NCBI GenBank assembly: GCA_007026445.1
Contig: VDMD01000013.1
Location: 186,001-250,000 of the forward strand
Source of the DNA: Schizophyllum amplum
Taxonomy: Eukaryota; Basidiomycota; Agaricomycetes; Agaricales; Schizophyllaceae
DNA length: 64,000 bases
Reading direction: 5' to 3'
A program made the translations under genes and the position numbers. The notes under the pieces are model-generated. The model did not search any database, was not told the DNA's origin, and saw only the letters and a list, made by a program, of their open reading frames with translations. This document shows positions 1-10,474 of the stretch, in pieces. The number at the start of each line of letters is the position of its first letter. The first letter of the stretch is position 1.

Positions 1-832
1 TGACAGGAATAGGCTAACTCCCGTCGACTCCATCCTGACGCGCATGGGCGCGTACGACAATATGTTCTCCAATGCGAGTACGTTCAAGGTTGAGTTGGAC
101 GAGTGTTGTAAGATCCTGCGGGATGCTACACCTCGGTCACTTGTCATCCTTGATGGTGAGCTCCATCATCCGCTTTCTTACCAGCGTAGCAGCTTACGAA
201 TCAATCGCAGAGCTCGGTCGTGGCACTTCGACCTATGACGGGATGGCCATCGCGGGGGTGAGTGTAGCGGCCTCATCATCGAAGCCCTTCTGATCGAGAT
301 TGCGTAGGCCGTTTTGCACGAACTGGCCACACATACACTGCCTTTGACCTTCTTCGCCACGCACTACGGCTCCTTGACAGATGACTTTGCATACCATCCG
401 AGCATACGGAATATGCACATGTCGACGCTTGTGGATGACGAGAAGAAAGAAGTGCGTACAGCATCGAGACGCTCGCTCTGGCGACTGACTTGGCTCCTTG
501 TCTAGATTGTTTTCTTGTTCAAGCTCGTCGAGGGCGTTGCCACCTCCTCATTCGGTACTCATGTCGCAAACCTTGCCGGCGTTCCCATCGAGGTGGTCAA
601 CCGCGCCGACACTGTTTCCAAGTCCTTCGCGCAGCAGTTCCAGCAACGGTTGCAGGACAAGAAGAGCGAGGATGTGGCGTCGAGGCTGTCGCACTACGCT
701 CAGGCGGACTTTGTGTATTTGTACAAGCTTGCGACTGGCCAAGCGGAGCTGCCGGACGACCCGGAGAGGAGGAGGGAGGTATTGAAGAGGCTGAAGGCGG
801 TGGCGAGGTCTTATGTGAAGCAGAAGGAGTAG
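1..832 (+). CDS. MSH6: DNA mismatch repair protein Msh6, C-terminal part (5' end outside window)
   Basis: This is the C-terminal ATPase end of a MutS homologue, the Msh6 subunit of the Msh2-Msh6 heterodimer that recognises base mismatches in the nucleus. After removing three short introns (156-210, 258-307, 452-505) the exons read through the Walker B strand [16 protein letters not shown], the [10 protein letters not shown] switch region, and the [18 protein letters not shown] helix-turn-helix that drives dimerisation. It ends in a basic tail with TAG at 832. About 200 residues are visible; the P-loop, mismatch-binding and clamp domains lie left of the window. The RLTPVD and TRMG spacing before the Walker B strand fits Msh6 better than Msh2. 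Whether the first few bases belong to an exon or to an intron end is unclear. Confidence 0.93.
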
Positions 833-1320
833 AGGTGAAGTGGATGCTTTCCCGGTCTGTGTATTCTATGCTCGCCGTAATGTGCTTCTTGGTGCTCCTT
901 TGCTTTGCTATCATGTTATGCTTTCTTGATAATACTACGTGTCTAGATACGCGAATACATAGACTGTTATTTCGTGTTGCAGTTCTCCAATCTCTCGGGC
1001 CGCTCCGTGAATCTGAGTTAGGCGCTCGCCGCGCACGTGGCGCATTCGCGCCTTACTTCTCCCCGTCACCGCGGCCGTTCGTTCGCGCCACGTCTTACTG
1101 CTTTCTGCGCGCTTGTCTCTCTATTCAAGACGGACTCTTTGATGTACACATAGCCGTGAACCTACACCCATTCACAAGCACCGACGATCACGAATTCCGA
1201 GGCGCTGCAGAATTGACAATCCGCCAGAACGCGCACGCCCATCTTCACATTTGCTCTGTCTTGGCGCACACTTCCCAATAACGCCTGCTCACACCTCCTC
1301 TACGATATCCATAAAACGCC
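833..1320. other. Intergenic region between MSH6 and GRASP
   Basis: It contains the 3' flank of MSH6 and the promoter and 5' UTR of the GRASP gene. Open frames crossing it do not resemble a protein. I see no clear TATA box; the stretch just before the GRASP start is pyrimidine-rich, as is common in fungal promoters. Confidence 0.5.
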
Positions 1321-2552
1321 ATGGGCGCAGGCCAATCCACCTCACAGGCGCATCCACCCTCGCAGGCGCTACACGTCTTGCGTGTCACTCCACACTCCCC
1401 TGCATCTCAAACCGACATCGAGCCCTACTTCGACTTCGTTGTCGGCTTTGAAGGTGATGCGCTCGAGGCGCACGCGTCGATCGACGCCGCGAAGCTTGAG
1501 AGCATCGTCGAGGCGCATGAGGGCCGCGTCCTTAACCTACTCGTCTGGAGCAGCAAGCGGCATGATACGAGAGGTGCGTGCGCATGCACTCGTGTCTCTG
1601 CTGCACAGCTAACAGCATGCGTCCAGTCGTTCCTGTCACACCGTCGAGAAAGTGGTCCCAGAAAGCGGCTGCGCCGCAGGGTGCAAAGCCGTCCCTCCTC
1701 GGCTTGAGCATGCGCATGTGCGAGCCAGAGGCGACAATGGACAACGTGTGGCACGTACTGGACGTTATTGAGGGCAGCCCGGCCGAGAGCGCGGGCCTCG
1801 TCCCGATGGGCGACTGGGTCCTCGGTTGGTCCGGAGGTGTCCTCGGACAGGAGAACGACTTCTACGAACTTGTTGAAGCAGTGCGTGCTGTCGTTCTACC
1901 ACCGTATGGTACAAGTCTGACTCAAATCTTCTGCACAGCACGTTGACAAGCCACTGCGCGTATATGTTTACTCTCATGACTTTGAGTGTGTTTATGGATC
2001 GTGCATCGACATTCTGCATATCTAACACCATATTCAGTGCACTACGCGAAGTGGTACTCGTGCCAAATCGACACTGGGGCGGCGATGGACTGTTGGGCTG
2101 CGTCTTCGGGTACGTTCACGTCCTCTGGGCATCCTTATTCCCCCTTGTCTCGCATTATGGGCACCCGCCACGCGGTCGCTGGAATTGCCTCTCCCCTCCC
2201 TTTTACTCTCAATTTGCTCATTCTATCTTCTAGCTTCGGCCTTCTGCATCGAATACCTCCTCAGCCTGCCGGCCGGCGGCCAGGCTCCACGCCTCTCGAA
2301 CTGCAAGACGAATACGACGACGCGCTCTTCATCCCCGCGGATGCCGACAACATGTATGAGCAGGAGCACCCGCAGGAGGCCGACGATTCCGCGTACGAGC
2401 GAGAGCAAGAGCAGGTCGTTGACTGGCGACAGCGGCAGCAAGAACACTGGTACCCGGACGGCGGCTCGCGTGGTTCTGATCATGGGCATGCCGTGCACTC
2501 GCACTCGCACGACGCCATCCAGGAAGTGGACGAGGACGAGCATTTGCAGTAA
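1321..2552 (+). CDS. Golgi reassembly-stacking protein (GRASP55/65 family)
   Basis: Five exons (introns 1574-1626, 1881-1938, 1986-2037, 2110-2233) give about 314 residues. The protein starts MGAGQS, a good N-myristoylation signal, followed by two PDZ-like GRASP modules: the first around residues 20-90 (LHVLRVTPHSPA) and the second around 115-205 (WHVLDVIEGSPAESAGL). GRASP proteins tether Golgi membranes and in fungi support unconventional secretion. The C-terminal 80 residues are acidic and His/Gln-rich and end DEDEHLQ. The length is normal for fungal GRASPs. The last exon is partly repeated, inverted, near 23.6-23.9 kb, where it is a fragment; this copy is the complete one. Confidence 0.92.
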
Positions 2553-3641
2553 CTTATCGGCATCGCATGGGTATTATAGCAGATTACCATGGTTTTCTTC
2601 CAACTTCAGGTGGCATACCGGAACGGTCACGACTAGCCAAATATGTGGCGCCACGCGCGTCCACACGCGTCGATGGGTTCAACTCATTCAGAGTGACTCA
2701 AGCCCAACTTCGCTGTACCGTTGACGCTCACGTTATGCTCTGCCGCGACACTTATCATCACATATTCAGGTATGATCGTAAGTACCGCTACGGATGCTCA
2801 ATCCTTCGAAATCCTTTCTCAAATGGCCTTCAAGCGACCTCTCTGCGCAGGTTTCCCGTCCGTACCACCATCTCCCAAGGTGCATGGCTGTAAACCTCCA
2901 ACAAATTGGTCTGCACTCACCATTACACGAGCGGTTCCTTAAGCTTCAGAACTGACGAGGTCTTCAGAAGCTTTCTTGGACGACCAAAAAGCGGGGCTTG
3001 CTTCGAACCTACGCACTGTGTATACAAACTTAAAGTTATTCTGGGCAGTGGGCAGTGGGCACAGCAATGATCGATAGTCTCAGGTTCGCTGCACTCCGTC
3101 GTACTATTCAGTCTCGGGCTACTTACGGAGGCGGATAGGGCCGTTCATGTTTACGGACTACGGAACTCGCCCAATAAACGCAATCTTCTTCCTTCCTTTG
3201 ACAAAGGACGCCGTTCGAAGTGGTGATCGGTGAAGCGGAGCTTCTTGTTCGACAGCTTGTTCCTGCAAGCTTCAGACACTTGCTGATAGCGAAGGATAGC
3301 GAGGGGCACGGCGGGATTTCTCGGGTGTGGCACTTCTCCGAAATGAGCTTCAACCGTCACCATGACTCACGCGACTTTTTTTAGTAGCGCTCGCCGCTTG
3401 CCTTCAAGTTCTAAGTTCCGAGTCCTTCTGACCACCGTGCACCTGCCGTATTTAGGACAAGCGTCTAACTTTACACTTTAAAGCCTGCGCCGAGTGGACG
3501 CGCGTGCTAGGACGAAGCGTCGCTGAACGACGCTGAGGAGGACCTCCGCGGTGCACGTCCTACCTATAAAGAGGCAGTCAGATTCATGCCTGTCTCCATA
3601 CACTCTTCCGCTCACACAGTCTCTTTACCTCAAACTACAAC
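2553..3641. other. Intergenic region between GRASP and monooxygenase 1
   Basis: About 1.1 kb with no convincing gene. Positions 2760-3360 are strongly conserved in the right arm (about 22840-23430). Because the duplication is recent, that conservation is not by itself evidence of function. The last 250 bp hold the promoter of the downstream gene. Confidence 0.5.
3563..3572 (+). promoter_or_regulatory. TATA box of monooxygenase 1
   Basis: The motif CCTATAAAGA lies about 75 bp upstream of the start codon at 3642 and is followed by a CT-rich 5' leader. The corresponding segment is missing upstream of the right-arm copy. Confidence 0.6.
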
Positions 3642-6600
3642 ATGTCTCCCTCGGTCCTCATTGTAAGTGATGGCAGTCCAGGACAGTCCATGGAAGCACT
3701 CAGCCCAGTGAGAACACGCTCTGACGAGGTCGAACCACATCGGACAAGAACGAAGCGTCCGATTTTGTTAGACCTCGTCCGCGGAAAAAGGGCTTTCGTC
3801 CGATTTCGTTCTGACAGGATGTGGCGGGATCTGACGAGGACAAACAATGGGTGACCTGAAACGCCCGCGACGCACCGTAATAAAATCTACTATTCTGTTC
3901 GTTGCCGTCCGTTCTAGTCAGATTCAACTTCTGGATGATTGCAGAAAACTTGTATGGCATTTGCAAGAGACTACACTACTGCATACAAGGTTATGGTACA
4001 CTGCTGGTATATAGAATAACAAGGATGACAAGCGCGACTGGCCGCCCACGACGCGCCTTTGCACTGGCCCGTGGGAGACTTGAGAGGACCATGACCGCAG
4101 GCTCTTCTTGAGCGGGTGGACGAAGGCATGGCGCTGTCTCGGATCCTCGCAGCGCAGATGCCTGTTGCATTGTGAGTCGTCAGAATGGATGCATACATAG
4201 ATGATCAATGTACTGACTATGAGGGGGCTCGGTGCGCGCCTCGTTTCGGAAGCGTGAGGACCTAACACGAGGCGACGTCAGTTGCAGTCGTATGCGACGA
4301 CGAAAACGCACCTTAAGACTTCCCAGTGACCTTTCCCCCGCACTCTCATGTAGTCAGATTGCTCGGGTACGGCACATAGCGCACGTCTTGCGGCGACACG
4401 GTGACAGCGCGACTGTAGAGCGACCTCGCCGCGTTCCCAGGTCAGCGGAAGGGTTCTGGCGAGGGACGGGAGGCCAGCTTCACGATGCCGGCGGGGCGCG
4501 CAACGGCAGGTCAAGAGGGCGCCAGTAAGTGGGAGCGAAGGAATGGTGGAGGTAAGAGAACAGACGGAGGTTGCACTCGAGCGTAAATATAGATGATCCC
4601 GCCGTGGGAAAGTGGAATGGGCCTTCCAACTTTTTCGCCAAGTCCTGGCCAAGTCCCGCGAGAGACTGGCTGGCCCCGTTTCGTTTGGCGCTCTTGCGAA
4701 ATTTCAGATTTATCAGAAAGTTCTCAATTCTGTCATCTATTTACAGAACTTCGAAGTGAGACGAAACGGACGAACGCATCGAGAAGTTCGACGACGTCCG
4801 ATGAAGCCAGATGGGCATCCGTGCGTCCGACACCATCATATCCAGGCCGATCTCGTCAGAGCGTGTTCTCACTGGGACTCAGCATTGACCGACATCACAG
4901 GTTGGCGCCGGGCCTACTGGGCTCACTCTCGCTCTCGCACTGCTCAAGAACGGCGTACCAGTACGTATCATCGACAAGCTTGCTTCCCCTCGGGCTGGGC
5001 AGAAGGGCAATGGCATCCAGGTCAGTCTCGTCTTTACGTCTGTCATGCACGCATCCAGCTCTGATCTAACATCTGAATCAGCCCCGCACGCTGGAAATTC
5101 TGAAAATACTGGGACTCCTCGACGACGTCCTCCATCGCTCGACTGAAATCCGACCGTTACGCATGTACGAGATGCCAGGCGCCACGAAGGTGGAGAAGGA
5201 GCACGCGCTCGTGAAAATCGTAGCACCAACGCCCGACAAGCCCTTGGTGCGTTTCTGCGTACGATAAAATTGAACACCTGATACTCACAAAGATGCGTCC
5301 GCAGCCTAACGCCCGCGGCCTAGGTCAAGATCGATTCGAGGAGATCCTTTTCGAACATCTCGGCGCGCTCGGATGCGAGGTCGAGCGCGGCACCGAGCTG
5401 CGTAGCTGCACGGAAAATGCCGACAGGGTCTCCGCCGAAATCCTCAAAGCAGACGGTACAGTAGATAAGGCTGAATTCGAGTTTGTCGTCGGCAGCGACG
5501 GTGGGCATAGCACGGTACGCCATATGCTGGGGTTGTCCTTCCTGGGCGAGACTCGGGAAGCAGAAGGGCTCGTAGTCGCCGACATGTATGTGCCGAAGGG
5601 GCTGGACCACGTAAGTTTACCTATCACAGACAAGTACGTTTGCTGACATGCACGACGTGGGCCAGGAATTCTGGCACATCTTCAGAGGCGCCAGTTTACT
5701 GGGAACTGGCTCTACGCCCGGAGCTCAAACCGCTGCAGGGTCCGACCATGTGTAAGCACGCTCACTGGATTTTATGAGCTATACTGATTGTGCTGTAGGC
5801 ACTTCATGTTCCGCTCGTCAGAAATTCCTCAGCTCTTCACCGTCATAGCTGGCGGGCCACGGACTCGCGAATTTCCTGTGGAGACCCGCGACGGGATCAT
5901 AGATTACTTCTACAAGGCCACTGGCCGCCGCGACGTCGTGTTTGGGGAGATGAAGTGCGTGTCGTGGTGGCGGCCTAACATTCGCATGGTGGACAAGTTC
6001 GGCGAAGGCAGAACCTTTGTTGCAGGGGGTACGTTGCACACTGTCGCTTAAATAAGTCAGGGCGGCTGATGACAAGTCTCTTACAGATGCCGCACATACG
6101 CACAGCCCTACCGGTGGCCAAGGTATGAACTCGGGTATACAGGATGCAGTCAGTCATCATAAGATCTCATCATCGTTCGCACCGGCTAATGCGTCTCCCA
6201 GTTCAACCTCGCCTGGAAGATCTCCCTCGTATACAAGAAACTCGCTCCATTCAGCCTTCTCAGCACCTACTCTTCCGAACGTCTCCCTGTCATTGCCGCC
6301 ATGCTCGAAAAAACTACGCTCCTACTCAACGAGACCTTGAAGAAGGAGACCGCTGCCGCTGGCGCCGCGTGGAATCGCGGCGATGAGCTGCAGATGTTTG
6401 GCATCAACTACCGCGGCAGCGCCATTGTGCTCGATGAGGGCAACACGCAGCCAGATGTCCTTTCGAGCGCGTACAGTGTCGGGAAGGTGCTGAGGGCAGG
6501 CGATCGCGCGCCGGCGGCACCGGTGAAGTGCGCGTCCGATGCAACCGTGCAGACGCTGTTGGATGTCTTCAGCTGCCAAAGACACACGGTGCTGGTGTTC

Positions 6601-6870
6601 ACCTCAGACGAGTCCGCCGCGAGGGCCGTCATCGACGCGACGATGGCGTTGCCCGAGGGTGTGGCAGAAACGTCTGTCGTCCTTCCGCGCGAGAGTGCCT
6701 TCCAGCTATCTGATGCGAAGGTGCTGGAGGCTATCGACCGTCACGCGCAAACAATCTATCAGGTCGAGGACGAGCCGACCGTCGTCGTCGTGCGTCCGGA
6801 TGGCGCAATCGGAGCCATTGTTCTGGAGGCGGGAGGTGTTGGGCGGTACTTTTCGAAGATCCTACAGTAG
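3642..6870 (+). CDS. FAD-dependent aromatic-ring monooxygenase, copy 1 (phenol hydroxylase / PHBH family)
   Basis: Eight exons give about 552 residues. Introns are 3663-4900, 5021-5081, 5247-5304, 5611-5665, 5752-5798, 6029-6086 and 6149-6201. The first 21-nt exon encodes MSPSVLI and joins VGAGPTGL to complete the Rossmann FAD-binding motif. The middle has the DG motif (GSDGGHSTVR) and the GD motif (GDAAHTHSPTGGQGMNSG) followed by the conserved FNLAWK. The C-terminal 180 residues fit the thioredoxin-like domain of phenol hydroxylases. The expected reaction is NAD(P)H- and O2-dependent hydroxylation of a phenolic or other aromatic substrate; the actual substrate cannot be read from sequence. 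Intron 1 is 1,238 nt, unusually long for this genome, because a transposon sits in it. All splice sites are GT-AG and the frame is clean, so this copy looks functional. Confidence 0.88.
3704..4876. mobile_element. Non-autonomous TIR DNA transposon in intron 1 of monooxygenase 1
   Basis: The element is 1,173 bp. Its ends are inverted repeats starting CCCAGTGAGAACACGC, perfect for about 25 bp (3704-3728 against 4852-4876) and continuing with mismatches. It is flanked by a direct repeat ACTCAG at 3698-3703 and 4877-4882. CGTCCGA-type motifs recur near both ends and may be subterminal transposase-binding repeats. No internal frame resembles a transposase, so it would need help in trans. The right-arm monooxygenase has an uninterrupted 49-nt intron 1 at the same position. 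The CAGTG-type ends resemble hAT elements, but hAT makes 8-bp target duplications and here only 6 bp match, so the superfamily is undecided. Confidence 0.9.
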
Positions 6871-7465
6871 ATTAGGTGTGGACCAGCGACGACACCGTGA
6901 TAACTTTGAGCTTGTGATGAACTAAATCAAGTGTACCATATATGGAACAACCGACGGACCACTTTGCACTCAACGTCGCACCGCTGAGTTTACGGATGGG
7001 GCCCAGCTCGCGGCTGCTGTTGAGCGCTGACAGCTTACAAGGAACTTCATCAAGGAGAATCTCCCACGAGCAAACATGCATGAGCGACTTTGTCGCGATG
7101 CGCCGCGATTCAGCGAGTGCCAAGCCGTCACCGCAATTACGGACCTACATGGACCGTCTTTCGCGAGCGGCGCCGGGATCCGGACAGCCTGAGGCGTTGG
7201 TTCGATGTAGAGAAGTGGATGAAGTGAAGCGACGGGGTCCGGAAGTCGGTATACTGTGCATCAGGAATCGTGTTCTCGTTTTGTTGTAGCAGATTCGCGG
7301 CCATGAAGACCTACTTTTCAGCTAGGTAGGGACCAAAAGCTTCCAATTTTGGCAGTCGTCACGAGCTTGCACGTGACTCATGTTCAACTTTCAAAGCTTT
7401 ATTTCCAGTCGAGTCTAAAGCTCGAGAATCAGCGCAGTCATGCATACAAATAAATTCTAAAGCGC
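6871..7465. other. Intergenic region between monooxygenase 1 and GDSL esterase A (convergent)
   Basis: The first 55 bp still match the right arm; the rest is unique. It holds the 3' flanks of two convergent genes. No gene or recognisable repeat is visible. Confidence 0.5.
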
Positions 7466-8810
7466 TCACAGATTATCCGTCACCGGTATGGCCGACAGAA
7501 ACTCGGCCATATCCCTCGCGAGCACATCGTGCACGGCACTGGTCGGGTGCAGCTGGTCCGCCCAGATGGGACCGTACGCTCGACGGACATCCGCCGGTTG
7601 CAGTCCTAGACCGACAGGTTGAATGACTGGATCAAAACTTCGGAGGCCTGAGACAGAGGTTGTATACTTACCTGGCCCAACGGGCTCCTCTAACCCGTAT
7701 ATATCAGGTTCGTCCAGGATGCCATCTATCGTGCGCGCGCTGGAAAAGAGAAGGACTGTGGCGTCGGGGTGCGCGGTGGCGAAAGCACGGGCCCGGGAAA
7801 GGAGTGTAGCGTTCCAGGTCCGGTAGCGAGGGGCGACGTATGGTGCGCGGGTGCGGCGGACTGGGGCGAGGTAAGAGCGGACAGGTCAAACAGAGGGTTG
7901 TGAGAGATGTGGCGAATGCACCCACCAGCAGGACTCCTGTCAATATGCGGGACATCGACTAGGAGGAAGTTGCGCGCGCCTGAAGCGTACAGGTCAATTT
8001 GACCTGCAAAGAGCTGGTCGACGCGTTCCGGTATCGCATCAACAGAAGACATCGACCTGCAAAGACGAATTAGTGCACGGTCCGCAGTAATACTCATATG
8101 TCCCTCGGCAGCAAGGCTACTCACGCGCAGTCGTTGATTCCGACCCAGGTCACTGAACATGGGTCCATGATCGTGAGCAGTGCTCGTCGGATAAATCAAT
8201 TTCTTGAAGCAGCAGCACGCACCAAACAACGCATTAGTCGATGTCCATGACCTCCAAGGATTCTCGCCTTTGACGGCCCCCGCAATGTCCTGCCGCCAGG
8301 GTGCCAGCTCGGCTTTAAACTGCTCGCTGATTTGGCGCAGGACCTGCGGCACGGTATGCCCACCATGCGCGTAGTCGAAGACAAGCAGTGGATCGCGCAT
8401 ATACGCAGGGTCCTGTGGCAGACTACTCTCATCTCCAGGCTTTTCTACGCCTCTTCCATCCGAGTCCACCGCGGTTATTGTGGCGGGTCGAAAGCGCGGC
8501 TCCGGCCAGTACCGTGCGAGGAGGTGGCCGATCCAGTTGGGTCGCGGAGCGCTTGTGTCTAAGTCACGGTCGGTGTAGCAGCCGTCGCCTGGATATGCGA
8601 TGCCGAGGGGAAGAGTGGCGGAGCGTTCAGTGCCCAGAGGGACATCACCGATGGCGCAGTATGATGCACCGCTTGGGTTTTCCGGTGAGAGGGATACCGA
8701 GCGAGGCAGCTCATGAAGCAATAGAATGCTCACAAGACGACGAGGCGCTTGATACCAGAGAGGCCGGGCCAGGAGGAAGTGCACTGGACGACCGTGCTAG
8801 ATTCGGACAT
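7466..8810 (-). CDS. GDSL/SGNH-family esterase A (CE16-like)
   Basis: Six exons give about 337 residues; introns are 7606-7671, 7861-7925, 8057-8124, 8153-8222 and 8672-8733. After a WPGLSGIKRLVVF strand, block I reads FGASYC instead of the usual FGDSYS: the serine is kept but the neighbouring Asp is Ala. NWIGHL follows, then block III GIND (VTWVGINDC) and block V DQLHP, which supplies the catalytic Asp/His. Fungal proteins of this type are esterases acting on acetylated sugars or similar small esters. No signal peptide is evident. It is a paralogue of the gene at 13415-14789, sharing intron positions and a 131-nt fourth exon, but has one more 3' intron. Activity may be altered by the block I change. 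Confidence 0.82.
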
Positions 8811-9051
8811 AGCGGCGGGTCACAAGTGGTTACCACGAGGCAAATTAGCGCCGTCCACCCTCAGCTGAGCGAACGTAAGCGGCGTGGGGGCTGCATCGAT
8901 CGATGGATACGAGTAGAGGTATTGTTCTAGGTGTCCTGTAGTGCCAGGCATTTGTGGCCTCGATTTGCGGGAGAACTGCTCGAGCGCTTGAGCAAACGAG
9001 CAAATATTGACATCGGCGTGTATTGTTTGTCGCCTCTTCGCGCCGACCACC

Positions 9052-10474
9052 ATGTCCTCGTCATCGGAAGCAGCCACCAAGCCCGTGCCCCCGCCGGGGC
9101 CGGCGCGCATGCCCTCCCTCAACCAGCTCGCCGCGCGCATCAAGGTCGATCCCAACGTCGCCGCGCAGTCCTCCACCGCATCCCCGTCCGCTACGCGCCC
9201 GCGCCTCGCCGCCTTCGCCCTGCGCACGGGCTCCAATGCCTCCATATCTACCACCGCGTCGACGCAGGACTCTGTCGCCGTGAATGTATCCACGACGCGC
9301 GCTGCTTCTCCTAGCGGCATGACCCCGCCGCCAGGCGGCACCCCGACGAACGAGACACCTGGATCGGCGCCAGGGCAGCCGCTCACGGAGGAGCGCCTCG
9401 ACAAACTGAACGAGCTGGTCCCCCCGGAGAAGGGTCTGAAGCCGAAGGTGGGGTACAAGAATATCCCCAGTCTGGACGCGATCACGGCTCGTTTGGCGAA
9501 GAACCGCGCGCTGAGCGTGGATGGGACGCCAAAGCCCCCGGAGCCTGAGATGATGGAAGACCCGAAGACACCAGGTATTCAGGTGAAGAAGCCTGAGCAT
9601 CCGCTGCAGTACACCTGGTACGTCTACGCCCTGAGCTTCACCTTGTCGGTCCATGTAACAGGTCGCGCAGGACCATGTTCCATGACACCAAGAACGCGAA
9701 ATTCCCCCACACGCCAGCGCCCCATACACCTCAGCCGCCCGCGAGTGCGGCATCCGACACCACCTCCTTCCACCAGACGGAGTCGACCGACTACGAGGCC
9801 GGCCTCACTGTCGTTGGCACCTTCGACACCGTCGAGGAGTTCTGCCGCTACTTCAACTGGCTCAAGCCGCCCTCGCACCTCGAGCGCAACTCGAACTACC
9901 ACCTCTTCAAGGCAGGCATCAAGCCGATGTGGGAGGACCCGGCGAACGCGAACGGCGGCAAGTGGGTGCTGACGATGAAGAACAACCCGCAGCTGCTCGA
10001 CCGCTGCTGGAACTGGCTCGTCATGGCGCTCGTTGGCGAGGAGCTCGAAGAGAACGCGGATGAGATTTGCGGCGCGGTCGTCAGCCTGCGCGCCAAGGTC
10101 GACCGCATCCAGGTGTGGACGAGAGGGAAGGACGACGTGGAGCGGCTGAACGGCATCGGAAAGAAGCTAGTCAAGCTACTCGATATCTCTGAAGCGGACG
10201 GGATTGGGCTGGAGTTCCAGTTCAATACGGAGGACAGGCCGCAGCCCAACAAGTTCTTGTCGATTCAGGCGGTGCCGCCGTCGGGCTTCCGCAACTCGTT
10301 CCATGCGCCGCCGGTGGTGTCCCCTTCCACCCCCCGAGGCAAGGTGGGAGCCCGGATAACTCAGCGGTACCTGTAGCTCCGTCGCCGGTTGGAGGCAACG
10401 CCAACGCCAGTGCATTTGGGCAGTTTGGTGTGGGCACGAATGGGCCAGGATGGCGCGTCCCGAAGCGCGGTTGA
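9052..10474 (+). CDS. eIF4E-family cap-binding protein with long disordered N-terminus
   Basis: ATG at 9052 sits in a good context (CCACCATG). About 180 disordered Pro/Ser/Thr-rich residues precede an eIF4E fold: EHPLQYTWTMF, then YHLFKAGIKPMWED with the cap-stacking Trp, and RAKVDRIQVWTR for phosphate contacts. The second conserved Trp of HPLxxxWxxW is Phe here, which sets it apart from canonical eIF4E. It should bind the mRNA 5' cap, as initiation factor or translational repressor. Intron 9618-9670 is clear. The 3' end is less certain: a 38-nt GC-AG intron (10339-10376, donor AG|GCAAGG) gives 443 residues ending GPGWRVPKRG; without it translation stops at 10376 with 423 residues. Confidence 0.85.

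Larger units (their letters stand above)
2290..6925 (+). repeat. Left arm of a large inverted duplication (GRASP 3' end plus monooxygenase 1)
   Basis: From about 2290, inside the last GRASP exon, to about 6925, just past the monooxygenase stop, the sequence matches the reverse complement of about 20640-23912. The match covers the intergenic stretch at 2760-3360 almost base for base, and all eight exons and seven introns of the monooxygenase. This arm carries two stretches the other lacks: a 1.17-kb transposon in intron 1 and about 170-230 bp of promoter before 3630. Arm edges were placed by eye and may be off by tens of bases. Confidence 0.88.

Noticed and set aside
490..1281. 263-codon open frame on the plus strand
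   Set aside because: It overlaps the last MSH6 exon in another frame and runs into low-complexity, non-protein-like sequence; it is a shadow of the real gene.
4232..4652. Open frames inside the intron-1 transposon
   Set aside because: None resembles a transposase or other known protein and no start or splice context stands out; the element is treated as non-autonomous.
8820..9485. 221-codon minus-strand frame opposite the eIF4E-family gene
   Set aside because: It mirrors the GC-rich N-terminal coding region of the plus-strand gene and has no recognisable features.
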